Position numbers and translations under genes: made by a program
Assembly: GCF_964059035.1 (NCBI RefSeq)
Contig: NZ_OZ060380.1
Location: forward strand, 394,469-458,468
From: Buchnera aphidicola (Periphyllus testudinaceus)
GTDB lineage: Bacteria; Pseudomonadota; Gammaproteobacteria; Enterobacterales; Enterobacteriaceae
Direction: 5' to 3'
Length of the DNA: 64,000 nt
In this document: positions 8,283 to 17,295 of the stretch, piece after piece
Layout of the letters: each line of letters opens with the position of its first letter
How positions within the stretch are numbered: position 1 is the stretch's first letter
Notes under the pieces: generated by a model
The model's input: the letters and a program-made list of their open reading frames with translations, nothing else
Told to the model about the DNA's origin: nothing
The model's database searches: none

Positions 8283-8633
8283 GTTATCAGAACTCCAATT
8301 ATTAATTATAATAAAAACTAAAAATTACTCTCTATAAATTATTAGAGAGCATTTTAGAATAATTTATTCTAATATTTAATAAAAATATTAGAACGATTTG
8401 AATAAATACTAAAATTTTTACTATTTATCTATAAATAATATTATAAAACAAAATTTTTTACAAACTAATACTAAATATTATATTCTAAATATATATATAT
8501 TATTATTTTTTTTTTATATTTTTTTTTAATAAAAATATAATTAAAAATTGTGAATAATAAAAATTTCAATCAAGAAAAGAAGAATCTTTTCTTGATTATT
8601 ATAATAAATATTATATTCTTTTTATATATTAAT
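8283..8633 (-). promoter_or_regulatory. Non-coding region between tuf and rpsJ, S10 leader side
   Basis: 351 bp of extremely AT-rich sequence without a gene. It must end tuf transcription and start the S10 operon, both on the minus strand. It holds the tuf terminator hairpin (8568-8597), a perfect 11 bp stem with a 5-base loop (TTCTAATATTT at 8367-8377, complement at 8383-8393) and a 7 bp stem near 8330-8350. The latter two fall where an S10 leader would be. I could not identify a convincing -35/-10 pair. Confidence 0.4.
8568..8597 (-). terminator. Rho-independent terminator after tuf
   Basis: A perfect 13 bp stem, AATCAAGAAAAGA at 8568-8580 and its complement at 8585-8597, with a 4-base loop. 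It begins 37 bp beyond the tuf stop, and on the minus strand is followed by GAAATTTTTATT, a T-rich tail. This is the clearest intrinsic terminator in the window and closes the str-type operon. Confidence 0.75.
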
Positions 8634-9818
8634 TTAACTAATAACTTTAGAAACGACTCCTGCTCCAACCGTTCTTCCACCTTCTCTAATTGCAAATCTT
8701 AAACCATCAGACATCGCTACAGGATGTATTAAAGTTACTGTAATTTTTATATTATCTCCTGGCATAACCATTTCAACATCACTAGGTAACTCAACAAAAC
8801 CAGTAACATCTGTTGTTCTAAAATAAAATTGAGGTCTATATCCTTTAAAAAAAGGTGTATGTCTTCCTCCTTCTTCTTTAGATAAAACATATACTTCAGA
8901 TTCAAATTTTATATGAGGTAAAATACTTCCTGGTTTAGACAATACTTGCCCTCTTTCTATATCATCTCTTTTAGTTCCTCTTAATAAAACTCCAATATTT
9001 TCTCCAGCTCTACCTTCGTCTAATAATTTTCTAAACATTTCTACACCAGTACAAATAGTTTTTGTAGTAGGTTTTATACCAACTATTTCAACTTCTTCTC
9101 CAACTTTTATAATTCCTCTCTCTACTCTTCCAGTAACAACAGTTCCTCTTCCAGAAATAGAAAAAACATCTTCTATAGGCAATAAAAATGGTTCATCTAT
9201 TGATCTTTTTGGTTCTGGAATATAAGTATCTAATGTATTAGCTAAATCAATTATTTTCTCTTCCCATTTTGAATCTCCTTCTAAAGCTTTTAAAGCGGAA
9301 CCTCTAATAATTGGAGTATCATCACCTGGAAATTCATATTGAGTTAATAAATCTCTTACTTCCATTTCTACTAATTCTAATAACTCTTCATCATCAACCA
9401 TGTCGCATTTATTTAAAAATACAACTATATAAGGAACTCCTACTTGTCTTCCAAGTAAAATATGTTCTCTAGTTTGAGGCATTGGACCATCAGTAGCAGC
9501 AACAACTAATATTGCTCCATCCATTTGAGCTGCTCCAGTAATCATATTTTTAATATAGTCTGCATGACCTGGACAATCAACATGAGCATAATGTCTATTT
9601 TTTGTATCATATTCAACATGCGAAGTGTTAATTGTAATTCCTCGAGCTTTTTCTTCTGGAGCGTTATCTATTTGATCAAAAGCACGAGCAGATCCGCCAT
9701 AAGTTTTTGATAAAACAGTAGTAATAGCTGCTGTTAAAGTAGTTTTTCCATGATCTACATGACCTATTGTTCCAACGTTAATATGAACTTTTGAACGTTT
9801 AAATTTTTCTTTTGACAT
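8634..9818 (-). CDS. tuf: Elongation factor Tu
   Basis: A 394-residue EF-Tu, the GTPase that delivers aminoacyl-tRNA to the ribosome. G1 GHVDHGKT is at residues 19-26, then DCPGH and NKCD; the C-terminal barrel ends TVGAGVVSKVIS. Length equals E. coli EF-Tu and it is among the least diverged proteins here. It follows fusA by 46 bp and is terminated by the hairpin at 8568-8597. Only one tuf copy is in this window. Confidence 0.98.
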   Translation of the reverse strand: MSKEKFKRSKVHINVGTIGHVDHGKTTLTAAITTVLSKTYGGSARAFDQIDNAPEEKARGITINTSHVEYDTKNRHYAHVDCPGHADYIKNMITGAAQMDGAILVVAATDGPMPQTREHILLGRQVGVPYIVVFLNKCDMVDDEELLELVEMEVRDLLTQYEFPGDDTPIIRGSALKALEGDSKWEEKIIDLANTLDTYIPEPKRSIDEPFLLPIEDVFSISGRGTVVTGRVERGIIKVGEEVEIVGIKPTTKTICTGVEMFRKLLDEGRAGENIGVLLRGTKRDDIERGQVLSKPGSILPHIKFESEVYVLSKEEGGRHTPFFKGYRPQFYFRTTDVTGFVELPSDVEMVMPGDNIKITVTLIHPVAMSDGLRFAIREGGRTVGAGVVSKVIS

Positions 9819-9864
9819 AATTTAACCTTGTAATAAAAATTAAAATTTTATATTTTTCAAAAAA

Positions 9865-11973
9865 TTACTTATTTTTTTTTTCAATAATATCTTTAGAAAT
9901 GTTATAAGGAGTTTCTGAATATTTTAAAAATTCCATTGAATACGATGCACGACCTTGAGTTTGAGAACGTAAATCTGTAGCATATCCAAACATTTCTGAT
10001 AAAGGTACTAATGCTTTAATTAATTTTCTATAATCTTTATCAATCATACTTTCAATAATTCCCCGACGACGATTTAAATCACCGATAACATCTCCCATAT
10101 ACTCTTCAGGAGTCTCTACTTCAACAATCATCATTGGTTCTAATAAAATTGGTTTAGCTTGTTTAAATCCATTCTTAAAAGCAATAGAAGCTGCTAATTT
10201 AAATGCAATTTCTGAAGAATCTACATCATGATAAGATCCATCATGTAATCTAATTCCAACATCTAAAACTGGATAACCTGCTAATGGACCAAATTTTAAC
10301 TGCTCTTGTATTCCTTTATTTACTGCTGGTATATATTCTCCTGGAATAACACCTCCTTTAATATTATTAATAAATTCATATCCTTCTTTAGATCCTGGTT
10401 CTAAAGGAAAAATATCTATTACAACATGCCCATATTGACCTCTTCCTCCAGATTGCTTAATATACTTTCCCTCTATATTTTTTACTTCTGCTCCAATAGT
10501 TTCTCTATATGCTACTTGAGGTTTTCCAATATTTGCATCAACACTAAATTCTCTTTTCATGCGATCAATAATAATTTCTAAATGTAATTCTCCCATTCCT
10601 GCAATAATTGTTTGATTAGATTCTTGATCTGTCCATACTTTAAAAGATGGATCTTCTTTTGCTAATCTATTTAATGCTGTTCCCATTTTCTCTTGATCAA
10701 CTTTTGTTTTAGGTTCTACAGCAATTGAAATAACAGGTTCTGGAAATTCCATTTTTTCTAAAATTATAGGGTGTTCTTTATCACATAAAGTATCTCCTGT
10801 AACTACATCTTTTAAACCAATTGCAGCAGCTATATCTCCTGCATATACTTCTTTTATTTCTTCTCTTTTATTAGCATGCATTTGAACAATTCTTCCTAAA
10901 CGCTCACGTTTACATTTTATAGAATTTAAAATCGTATCACCTGAACGTATCATACCTGAATATACTCTAAAAAATGTTAAATTTCCAACATAAGGATCAG
11001 TAGAAATTTTAAAAGCTAATGCAGAAAAAGGTTCTGTATCTTTAGATTTTCTTGTAATCACGCAATTTTTTTTAATATTTGAAATACCTTTTACGCAATT
11101 TACATCTATAGGAGATGGTAAATAATCAACAATAGCATCTAATAAAGCTTGAACTCCTTTATTTTTAAAAGCAGAACCACAAGTAACTAAAACAACTTCA
11201 TTTTTTAAAGATTTTTCTCTTAACACTAATTTAATTTCATCTTCAGTAAAAGGCTCTTCATTAAAATACTTTTCCATAAATTTTTCATCTGAATCTGCCA
11301 CTAATTCAATTATTTTTTGATTCCATTTTTTAGATTCTTTTAATAAATGAGAAGGAATTTTTTTATAAATAAAAGAAATTCCTTGATCTTCTTCTTTCCA
11401 ATGTATTGCTTTCATTTTAATTAAATCTATAATTCCAACAAAATTTTCTTCTGATCCTATAGATAACTGAATTGGAATAGGATTTGCTCCTAATCTAACT
11501 TTAATTTGATTGACTACTTCTAAAAAATTTGCTCCTAATCTATCCATTTTATTTATAAAAGCAATTCTTGGAACATTATATTTATTAGCCTGTCTCCAAA
11601 CCGTTTCAGATTGAGGTTGAACTCCTCCAACAGCACAATACACCATAACAACACCATCTAATACTCTCATAGATCTTTCTACTTCTATTGTAAAATCTAC
11701 ATGACCAGGAGTATCTATAATATTTATTCTATGAGAAGAAAACTGATTTGCCATACCAGACCAAAATGTTGTAGTTGCTGCAGAAGTAATAGTGATTCCT
11801 CTTTCTTGTTCCTGCTCCATCCAATCCATAGTTGCAGCTCCATCATGAACTTCTCCTATTTTATGATTTACTCCTGTATAAAATAAAATTCTTTCAGTTG
11901 TAGTTGTTTTACCAGCATCTATATGTGCACTAATTCCAATATTTCTATAGTTTTCAATCGATGTAAAACGCAA
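9865..11973 (-). CDS. fusA: Elongation factor G (TTG start)
   Basis: A 702-residue EF-G (E. coli 704), the translocation and ribosome-recycling GTPase. G1 is AHIDAGKTTTTE, G3 DTPGH, G4 NKMD. The frame is open to an ATG at 12015 inside rpsG, but that would add 14 unrelated residues. A TTG at 11973, preceded by AAGGAAAAT with 8-base spacing, gives RFTSIENYRNIGISAHID, matching the E. coli N-terminus in length. I take TTG as the real start. Cotranscribed with rpsG and tuf. Confidence 0.95.
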   Translation of the reverse strand: MRFTSIENYRNIGISAHIDAGKTTTTERILFYTGVNHKIGEVHDGAATMDWMEQEQERGITITSAATTTFWSGMANQFSSHRINIIDTPGHVDFTIEVERSMRVLDGVVMVYCAVGGVQPQSETVWRQANKYNVPRIAFINKMDRLGANFLEVVNQIKVRLGANPIPIQLSIGSEENFVGIIDLIKMKAIHWKEEDQGISFIYKKIPSHLLKESKKWNQKIIELVADSDEKFMEKYFNEEPFTEDEIKLVLREKSLKNEVVLVTCGSAFKNKGVQALLDAIVDYLPSPIDVNCVKGISNIKKNCVITRKSKDTEPFSALAFKISTDPYVGNLTFFRVYSGMIRSGDTILNSIKCKRERLGRIVQMHANKREEIKEVYAGDIAAAIGLKDVVTGDTLCDKEHPIILEKMEFPEPVISIAVEPKTKVDQEKMGTALNRLAKEDPSFKVWTDQESNQTIIAGMGELHLEIIIDRMKREFSVDANIGKPQVAYRETIGAEVKNIEGKYIKQSGGRGQYGHVVIDIFPLEPGSKEGYEFINNIKGGVIPGEYIPAVNKGIQEQLKFGPLAGYPVLDVGIRLHDGSYHDVDSSEIAFKLAASIAFKNGFKQAKPILLEPMMIVEVETPEEYMGDVIGDLNRRRGIIESMIDKDYRKLIKALVPLSEMFGYATDLRSQTQGRASYSMEFLKYSETPYNISKDIIEKKNK

Positions 11974-11995
11974 CTTAATTTTCCTTATTTTTAAA

Positions 11996-12466
11996 TTACC
12001 ATCTATAATGAGCAAAAGCTTTATTAACTTCTGCTGTTTTATGTACTTCTTCTTTTTTCTTTACAGCATTTCCTTTATTTGATAAAGCATCATAAAGTTC
12101 ATTAAATAATCTAATAGACATAGATTTATCTGTGCGTTTTCTAGCAGATTCTATAATCCATCTCATAGCTAATGTATTTCTTCGTACTGGTCGAACTTCT
12201 ATAGGAACTTGATATGTAGATCCTCCAACTCTTCTAGATTTAACCTCTACAACAGGACGAACTTTTTCAAGTGCGCTTTCAAAAGAATCTAATGAATTTT
12301 TTCCTGTTTTTTTCGATAATTCTTTTAAAGCACTATAAACTATAACTTCGGAAATAGATTTTTTTCCATCAACCATTAATATATTAATAAATTTACTTAA
12401 AAGTTCAGAAGAAAATTTTGGATCCGGCAATATTTTTCTTGAACCAATTACTTTACGACGTGGCAT
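11996..12466 (-). CDS. rpsG: 30S ribosomal protein S7
   Basis: A 156-residue S7, which nucleates 30S head assembly and contacts E-site tRNA. MPRRKVIGSRKILPDPKF at the start and VEVKSRRVGGSTYQVPIEVR in the middle are typical. It has the shorter C-terminus of most bacteria. Str operon order rpsL-rpsG-fusA-tuf is intact; 22 bp separate it from the fusA TTG start. Confidence 0.97.
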   Translation of the reverse strand: MPRRKVIGSRKILPDPKFSSELLSKFINILMVDGKKSISEVIVYSALKELSKKTGKNSLDSFESALEKVRPVVEVKSRRVGGSTYQVPIEVRPVRRNTLAMRWIIESARKRTDKSMSIRLFNELYDALSNKGNAVKKKEEVHKTAEVNKAFAHYRW

Positions 12467-12509
12467 AATTTTTTTCCTCGAAAAAATTTTTATAAAAATT
12501 TAATAAAAA

Positions 12510-12884
12510 TTAAGTTTTTTTCTTTTTAACTCCATATTTAGAACGACCATTTTGTCTATCTTTTACTCCTGAACAATCTAAAGCCCCTCTAACAATATGA
12601 TATCTTACTCCTGGTAAATCTTTTACTCTACCTCCACGAATTAAAATTACAGAATGTTCTTGTAAATTATGACCTTCTCCTCCTATATAAGCTGTTACTT
12701 CTAATCCATTTGTCAATCTAACCCGACAAACCTTTCTAAGAGCTGAATTTGGTTTTTTAGGCGTAGTGGTATAAACCCTTAAACATACTCCTCTTTTTTG
12801 TGGGCATTTTCCTAAAGCTGGAACATTACTTTTTAAATTTTTTTTTAATCTATTTTTACGAACTAATTGATTAATAGTTACCAT
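12510..12884 (-). CDS. rpsL: 30S ribosomal protein S12
   Basis: A 124-residue S12 (E. coli 124) at the decoding centre. MVTINQLVRKNRLKKN, then TTPKKPNSALRKVCRVRLTN and GGRVKDLPGVRYHIVRGALD are strictly conserved, including the PNSA and GRVKDLPG loops where streptomycin-resistance changes map; both have the wild-type lysine. First gene of the str operon, after tusB. Confidence 0.98.
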   Translation of the reverse strand: MVTINQLVRKNRLKKNLKSNVPALGKCPQKRGVCLRVYTTTPKKPNSALRKVCRVRLTNGLEVTAYIGGEGHNLQEHSVILIRGGRVKDLPGVRYHIVRGALDCSGVKDRQNGRSKYGVKKKKT

Positions 12885-12954
12885 AATTTATATCCCTTTC
12901 TATGAATATATTAATTTTTTTTTAAATATATCTTTATGAAAATTATTTTATTAA

Positions 12955-13245
12955 TTACCAAACAACTTGTTGTTTATGATATTCTGTTAAATAAACAAAA
13001 TATTTATAATTTATAGGAATAAAAAACTTAGATACTTTTGAAAATAAAATACCACGAGCTTTTAAATCATTTAACAAAACATAATTTTTTTTTTTTTTAA
13101 GAAATTTATTTTTTAAAAAAATATTTTTTTTTACCGAAATTAATACTCCATCTTGTAAAGCAAGAAAATCATCTTTTTTTGTAAAAATATTTTTTAATAA
13201 AATTAAATTACTTTTAAATGGAGATTGCATCAATGTATGTAACAT
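12955..13245 (-). CDS. tusB: Sulfurtransferase complex subunit TusB
   Basis: A 96-residue TusB (E. coli 95) starting MLHTLMQSPFKSN, with FLALQDGVLI and LNDLKARGI and ending in HKQQVVW. TusBCD forms a heterohexamer passing sulfur from TusA to TusE and MnmA for 2-thiouridine at tRNA position 34. TusB has no catalytic cysteine. It directly follows tusC (12 bp) and precedes rpsL, the same arrangement as in E. coli. Confidence 0.93.
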   Translation of the reverse strand: MLHTLMQSPFKSNLILLKNIFTKKDDFLALQDGVLISVKKNIFLKNKFLKKKKNYVLLNDLKARGILFSKVSKFFIPINYKYFVYLTEYHKQQVVW

Positions 13246-13257
13246 AAATTATCATCC

Positions 13258-13617
13258 TTAAAAATTTAATATATGATCAAAATTTGATAATTTTTTAAAT
13301 AAAATATCTGTTTCTAAAATCTTTACAGTAAATGAAAAATTATAAATATTAAATAAACCTCTACTTTGTAAAGAAATTTGATCACAATAAAATTTTTTTA
13401 CACCTAAAATTTTTAACATTTTAAATTTTTTTGTATAATCAAATATCTTAATATATTTAGGATTTTTATACTTTAATATTTGAAATACTCCATCACCAAT
13501 AAAAAAAATCTCTATTTTTTTAGTACAAGATGTTAAAGAAAGAGCGCAATCTAAACCATCTTGACCTAAAATATTTCCATATGGTGAATGAGAAAAAATA
13601 ATAGCAATAGTTTTCAT
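13258..13617 (-). CDS. tusC: Sulfurtransferase complex subunit TusC
   Basis: A 119-residue TusC (E. coli 119). Hallmarks are IIFSHSPYGNILGQDGLDCAL near the start and FFIGDGVFQILKYKNP. It is the structural middle subunit of TusBCD in tRNA 2-thiolation. The gene lies between tusD and tusB with short gaps, and all three are collinear with E. coli. Confidence 0.94.
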   Translation of the reverse strand: MKTIAIIFSHSPYGNILGQDGLDCALSLTSCTKKIEIFFIGDGVFQILKYKNPKYIKIFDYTKKFKMLKILGVKKFYCDQISLQSRGLFNIYNFSFTVKILETDILFKKLSNFDHILNF

Positions 13618-13646
13618 AATAAAAAATAATAAATTTTTTTAAACAA

Positions 13647-14036
13647 TTAAAATTGTATTACGCGATCAGATTTTTGAATATCTCTAGATAATTTCTCTAA
13701 ACTGGAAATTTTAAAAAAAATATCTAAATTTCCTTCTAAAATTTTTTGATTGCATGTTTCTTTTACACCAATAATACCACGTCTTAACGCTGCACTAAAA
13801 CAAACATTTAATCTAACTTTATTTTTTAAACTAAAAATTCTCCATTTTTTTCTTATATCATATTCATGAACATCAGGAGATAAAAATTTATTAGCATTTA
13901 AAACACCATTACTAATAAAAAAAACGCTTTTTATAAAATGTGAATTTTTTAAAATTAAAGCACGAGAAAACAAAAGAGCGCTTATAGAATTTTCTTTTCC
14001 ATATGCTGAGCTTTTTACAATAATAGTATAAATCAA
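13647..14036 (-). CDS. tusD: Sulfurtransferase TusD (TTG start)
   Basis: A 129-residue TusD (E. coli 128), the catalytic subunit of TusBCD. The active cysteine sits in VRLNVCFSAALRRG, at about residue 79, equivalent to E. coli Cys78. The start is TTG at 14036, supported by an AGGAGA eight bases upstream and by alignment (IYTIIVKSSAYG). It is the first gene of the tusDCB run; its promoter should lie in the 237 bp divergent region shared with the tsgA-type gene. Confidence 0.94.
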   Translation of the reverse strand: MIYTIIVKSSAYGKENSISALLFSRALILKNSHFIKSVFFISNGVLNANKFLSPDVHEYDIRKKWRIFSLKNKVRLNVCFSAALRRGIIGVKETCNQKILEGNLDIFFKISSLEKLSRDIQKSDRVIQF

Positions 14037-14273
14037 AAAAAAATCTCCTAATAAATATGTTATATATTTAATATAAAATTTTATATATTTAAAAAAAAAT
14101 GTTTTTTTAAATTTAAAAATCTAATTTAAAAAAAATTCTTTATAAAAATATTTATATAAAAACTTTTAATAAAATTAAATTTTGTATATTTTATATATAA
14201 ATATCTATAAAAAATATACTAATCTTAAAAATAAAAATAAACATTCAAATTAACGAAATTATTTTAAAAAACT

Positions 14274-15440
14274 ATGATATATAAAAATCGTATTAAATTA
14301 ACTTGCATTAGTTTTCTCTCATATGCCTTAATGGGTGCATTAATAACTGTTACTGGATTAGTCATACAAAATATTTCTTCTCAATTTAAAATTCCTATTT
14401 CAGAAGCAAGCACGGTTTTTAATTTTTTAAATCTTGGAATTTTAATATCAATATTCTGTAGTTCGTGGTTTCTTGAATTATTTCCACTAAAACAACAATT
14501 TGATTACGGATTAATTATAACTACTTTGGCAATTATTTTATCAATTTTATCTAAAAATTTAATAATTTTTTCTATTAGTATATTATTTTTTGGATTAGTT
14601 AGTGGTATGGTTTTATCAATAGGCACATTTTTAATAACAAATTTATATCATGGACAAGAAAGAGCTAAAAAAATGCTATTAACTGATTCATTTTTTAGCA
14701 TATCAGGAATAATTTTTCCAATTATTAACATCTTTTTCATCGCTCATAATATTCCATGGAACTATATATATTGTTTAATTGGTTGCATTTATTTCATAAT
14801 TTTTATTTTTTCAAAACTTATGATTTTGCCTGAATTTATGAAAAATGAAATGCAAGCATATCATATAAATAATCAATCAAATAAATTAAATGTAAATATA
14901 TTTCTTTTATATATTGCAGCTTTAATATATATTTTAGGACAATTAGGATTTTTATCTTGGATTCCTGAATATTCTGCAAAATATCTTTATATAAATATGA
15001 AACAATCCAGTAAAATAATTAGTAGTTTTTGGTTTAGTTATATGATTGGAATGTGGTTCTTTAGTTATTTTCTTAAATTTTATAATTTTAAAAAAATTAT
15101 TATTTTTTTATCTGGAATCTCTACTTTAATTATGTTTTGTTTTATTCAAAATACAAACTATCCACTAGCATTATTTTTAATTTCTTTATTAGGATTTTTT
15201 TCTAGTCCTATTTATGGAATAATAATTACTCTTGCTTCTATTCAAACTATAAAACCTTCTCCAAAAATTATTAATTTTACTCTTCTTTTTGGAACTATTG
15301 GAACCTTACTAACATTCCTTGTAACTTCCCCAATCGTAAAATTTCAAGGAGTTAAATCAGCACTTATTGCTTCTAATATTTTTTATTTTCTAATTTTTTT
15401 AATATTTATTTTATTTAAATATAAAAAAATAAAAGAATAA
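14274..15440 (+). CDS. tsgA: MFS transporter, TsgA type
   Basis: A 388-residue membrane protein with about 12 hydrophobic segments, collinear with E. coli TsgA (393 residues): NRIKLTCISFLSYALMGAL at the start, LNLGILISIFCSSW, then SGMVLSIGTFLITNLYHGQE and LLTDSFFSISGIIFPIIN. It belongs to the major facilitator superfamily; the substrate of TsgA is unknown. It is one of two MFS genes in a genome type with few transporters. It sits between tusD and trpS, near the place it has in E. coli. The name is by homology only. Confidence 0.88.
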   Translation: MIYKNRIKLTCISFLSYALMGALITVTGLVIQNISSQFKIPISEASTVFNFLNLGILISIFCSSWFLELFPLKQQFDYGLIITTLAIILSILSKNLIIFSISILFFGLVSGMVLSIGTFLITNLYHGQERAKKMLLTDSFFSISGIIFPIINIFFIAHNIPWNYIYCLIGCIYFIIFIFSKLMILPEFMKNEMQAYHINNQSNKLNVNIFLLYIAALIYILGQLGFLSWIPEYSAKYLYINMKQSSKIISSFWFSYMIGMWFFSYFLKFYNFKKIIIFLSGISTLIMFCFIQNTNYPLALFLISLLGFFSSPIYGIIITLASIQTIKPSPKIINFTLLFGTIGTLLTFLVTSPIVKFQGVKSALIASNIFYFLIFLIFILFKYKKIKE

Positions 15441-15454
15441 AAAATTTTTAAAGA

Positions 15455-15500
15455 TATTTTTATATATTTTAATAAATACTTATTAAAATATATAAAGATA
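15455..15500. terminator. Bidirectional hairpin between convergent tsgA and trpS
   Basis: A perfect 15 bp inverted repeat, TATATATTTTAATAA at 15461-15475 and its complement at 15480-15494, with a 4-base loop. With one G-T pair the stem extends to about 21 bp (15455-15500). It falls in the 66 bp between two converging stop codons and is flanked by A/T runs on both sides, as expected of a shared terminator. The stem is wholly A-T and weak per base pair. Confidence 0.6.
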
Positions 15501-15506
15501 AAAAAA

Positions 15507-16523
15507 TTACAACTTTTCTAAAAAACCTAAACTATCATATACACTATTTAAAGTTTTTTTAGCTATCTTTGAAGCTTTTTTTGCTCCTTTAAAAGATATA
15601 TTTTTTAAAAATTCTTCATCTTTTCTATAAATAAAAAACTTTTTTTGAATTTTTATAATATGCTTATTTAAAATATTAAATACTTCTTTTTTTAAATATA
15701 TATAAGATTTTCCTAAAAAATACTCTTCTAATTTACATATAGATTTTCCACTTAAAGTTGAAAGAATTACTAATAAATTTGAAATTCCTGGTTTATTTAT
15801 TGTATCAAAAATAATTTTAGAAGGAGAATCAGAATCTGTAATAGAAGATTGAATTTTTTTAAAAATTTCTTTTGGATTTTCTAATAAAAATATTACATTT
15901 TTTTTATTAAAATCAGATTTTGACATTTTTTTATTTGGTTCAATTAAAGACATAATTTTAGAACCAAAATTGTGTATTAATACATTAGGAATTTTAAATA
16001 CTTTTTTGTAAAAAGAATTAAATCGTATAGCTATATTTCTAGTTAATTCAATATGTTGTTTTTGATCTTTTCCTACATGAACTAGATCTGTTTGATACAA
16101 CAAAATATCAGAAGCCATTAAAGTAGGATAATTCAATAATCCTGCATTAATTTTTTTAGTAACATTTGTTAATTTATTTTTAAATTGAGTCATTCTTAAC
16201 AATTCTTTATAATACGTACTACAATTTAATATCCAATTTAATTCAGAATGTTCATGCACCGATGATTGTATAAAAATAATACTTTTATGTGGATCTACTC
16301 CGCATGCTAAATACAATGCTAAAGTATCTAAAATAGATTTTCTTTTATATAAATTATCTTCTTTATTAAGAGACGTTAAAGAATGCAAATCTGCTACACA
16401 AAAAATACATTTATATTTTTTTTGCATTTCTTTCCAATGTCTTAAAACACTAATATAATTCCCTATAGTTAAATGACCCGAAGGTTGAATGGCACTAAAT
16501 ACTGTTAATTTTTTTTTATTCAT
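15507..16523 (-). CDS. trpS: Tryptophanyl-tRNA synthetase
   Basis: A 338-residue class I synthetase (E. coli 334) charging tRNA-Trp. The HIGH-equivalent is PSGHLTIGNY near residue 14 and the KMSKS loop is KKMSKSDFN near residue 200. The tryptophan-pocket region DILLYQTDLVHVGKDQKQHIEL is intact. It lies upstream of the hairpin at 15455-15500 and 35 bp downstream of rpe. Confidence 0.97.
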   Translation of the reverse strand: MNKKKLTVFSAIQPSGHLTIGNYISVLRHWKEMQKKYKCIFCVADLHSLTSLNKEDNLYKRKSILDTLALYLACGVDPHKSIIFIQSSVHEHSELNWILNCSTYYKELLRMTQFKNKLTNVTKKINAGLLNYPTLMASDILLYQTDLVHVGKDQKQHIELTRNIAIRFNSFYKKVFKIPNVLIHNFGSKIMSLIEPNKKMSKSDFNKKNVIFLLENPKEIFKKIQSSITDSDSPSKIIFDTINKPGISNLLVILSTLSGKSICKLEEYFLGKSYIYLKKEVFNILNKHIIKIQKKFFIYRKDEEFLKNISFKGAKKASKIAKKTLNSVYDSLGFLEKL

Positions 16524-16558
16524 TATTTTAAGATCTCAAAATTTTTTAAAATATAAAA

Positions 16559-17242
16559 TTATACAACTAAATTCTTAAAATCAATTATAGAATTTTTTAT
16601 TTTATGAATAACAGATTTATAACTTGAATTACGAAATATATACGATCCAATAACAAAAATATTCACACCTAATTTTAATAAAGGATAAATATGACAAAAT
16701 TTTATACCTCCATCAACAGAAATAGAAATATTTCGATTACTTCTCAATATTTTTTTCTTTACTGCTTGAACTTTTTTATAAGTATTAGATATAAATTTTT
16801 GATTCGAAAACCCAGGGTCTACAGACATTATTAATATAATATCTAATTTATCTATAATATCATCAAGAAAATCAATTGATATAGCTGGATTAATAGCTAC
16901 ACCTACTTTACATCCATTTTCTTTAATAAGATCTAGTGTTCTATTAAGATGATAAGTAGATTCTGGATGAATAGTTATTATACTTGCTCCTGATTTCGCA
17001 AATAAAGGAATTAAACTATCTACTGGTTTTGCCATAATATGTACATCAATTGGCGAAGAAATATTATAATCTCTAATAGATTTTAAAACCATAGGTCCAA
17101 AAGTTAAATTCGGAACATAATGATTATCCATAACATCAAAATGAATCATATCAGCGCCAAATTTTAAAACATTTTTTATTTCTTTTCCTAAAATACAAAA
17201 ATTTGCCGATAAAATAGAAGGAGACAAAAGAACTTTATTCAT
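16559..17242 (-). CDS. rpe: Ribulose-phosphate 3-epimerase
   Basis: A 227-residue TIM-barrel enzyme (E. coli 225) interconverting ribulose 5-phosphate and xylulose 5-phosphate in the pentose phosphate pathway. Motifs: LLSPSILSANF, HFDVMDNHYVPNLTFGP (metal-binding His and Asp), VDPGFSNQKF and SVDGGIK. The frame extends to a TTG at 17254, but ATG at 17242 matches the family. In E. coli gph and dam lie around rpe; both are absent here. Confidence 0.95.
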   Translation of the reverse strand: MNKVLLSPSILSANFCILGKEIKNVLKFGADMIHFDVMDNHYVPNLTFGPMVLKSIRDYNISSPIDVHIMAKPVDSLIPLFAKSGASIITIHPESTYHLNRTLDLIKENGCKVGVAINPAISIDFLDDIIDKLDIILIMSVDPGFSNQKFISNTYKKVQAVKKKILRSNRNISISVDGGIKFCHIYPLLKLGVNIFVIGSYIFRNSSYKSVIHKIKNSIIDFKNLVV

Positions 17243-17295
17243 ATCTTTTAACAACCAATTAAAATATAATTAATCATAAAAAATTTAAAAACTAC

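Noticed and set aside
9525..9710. Small plus-strand frame
   Set aside because: Antisense to tuf; Ser/Ile/Met-rich translation without similarity.
11974..12015. fusA starting at an ATG inside rpsG
   Set aside because: It adds 14 residues unlike any EF-G and lacks a Shine-Dalgarno; TTG at 11973 has AAGGA at proper spacing and matches the family N-terminus.
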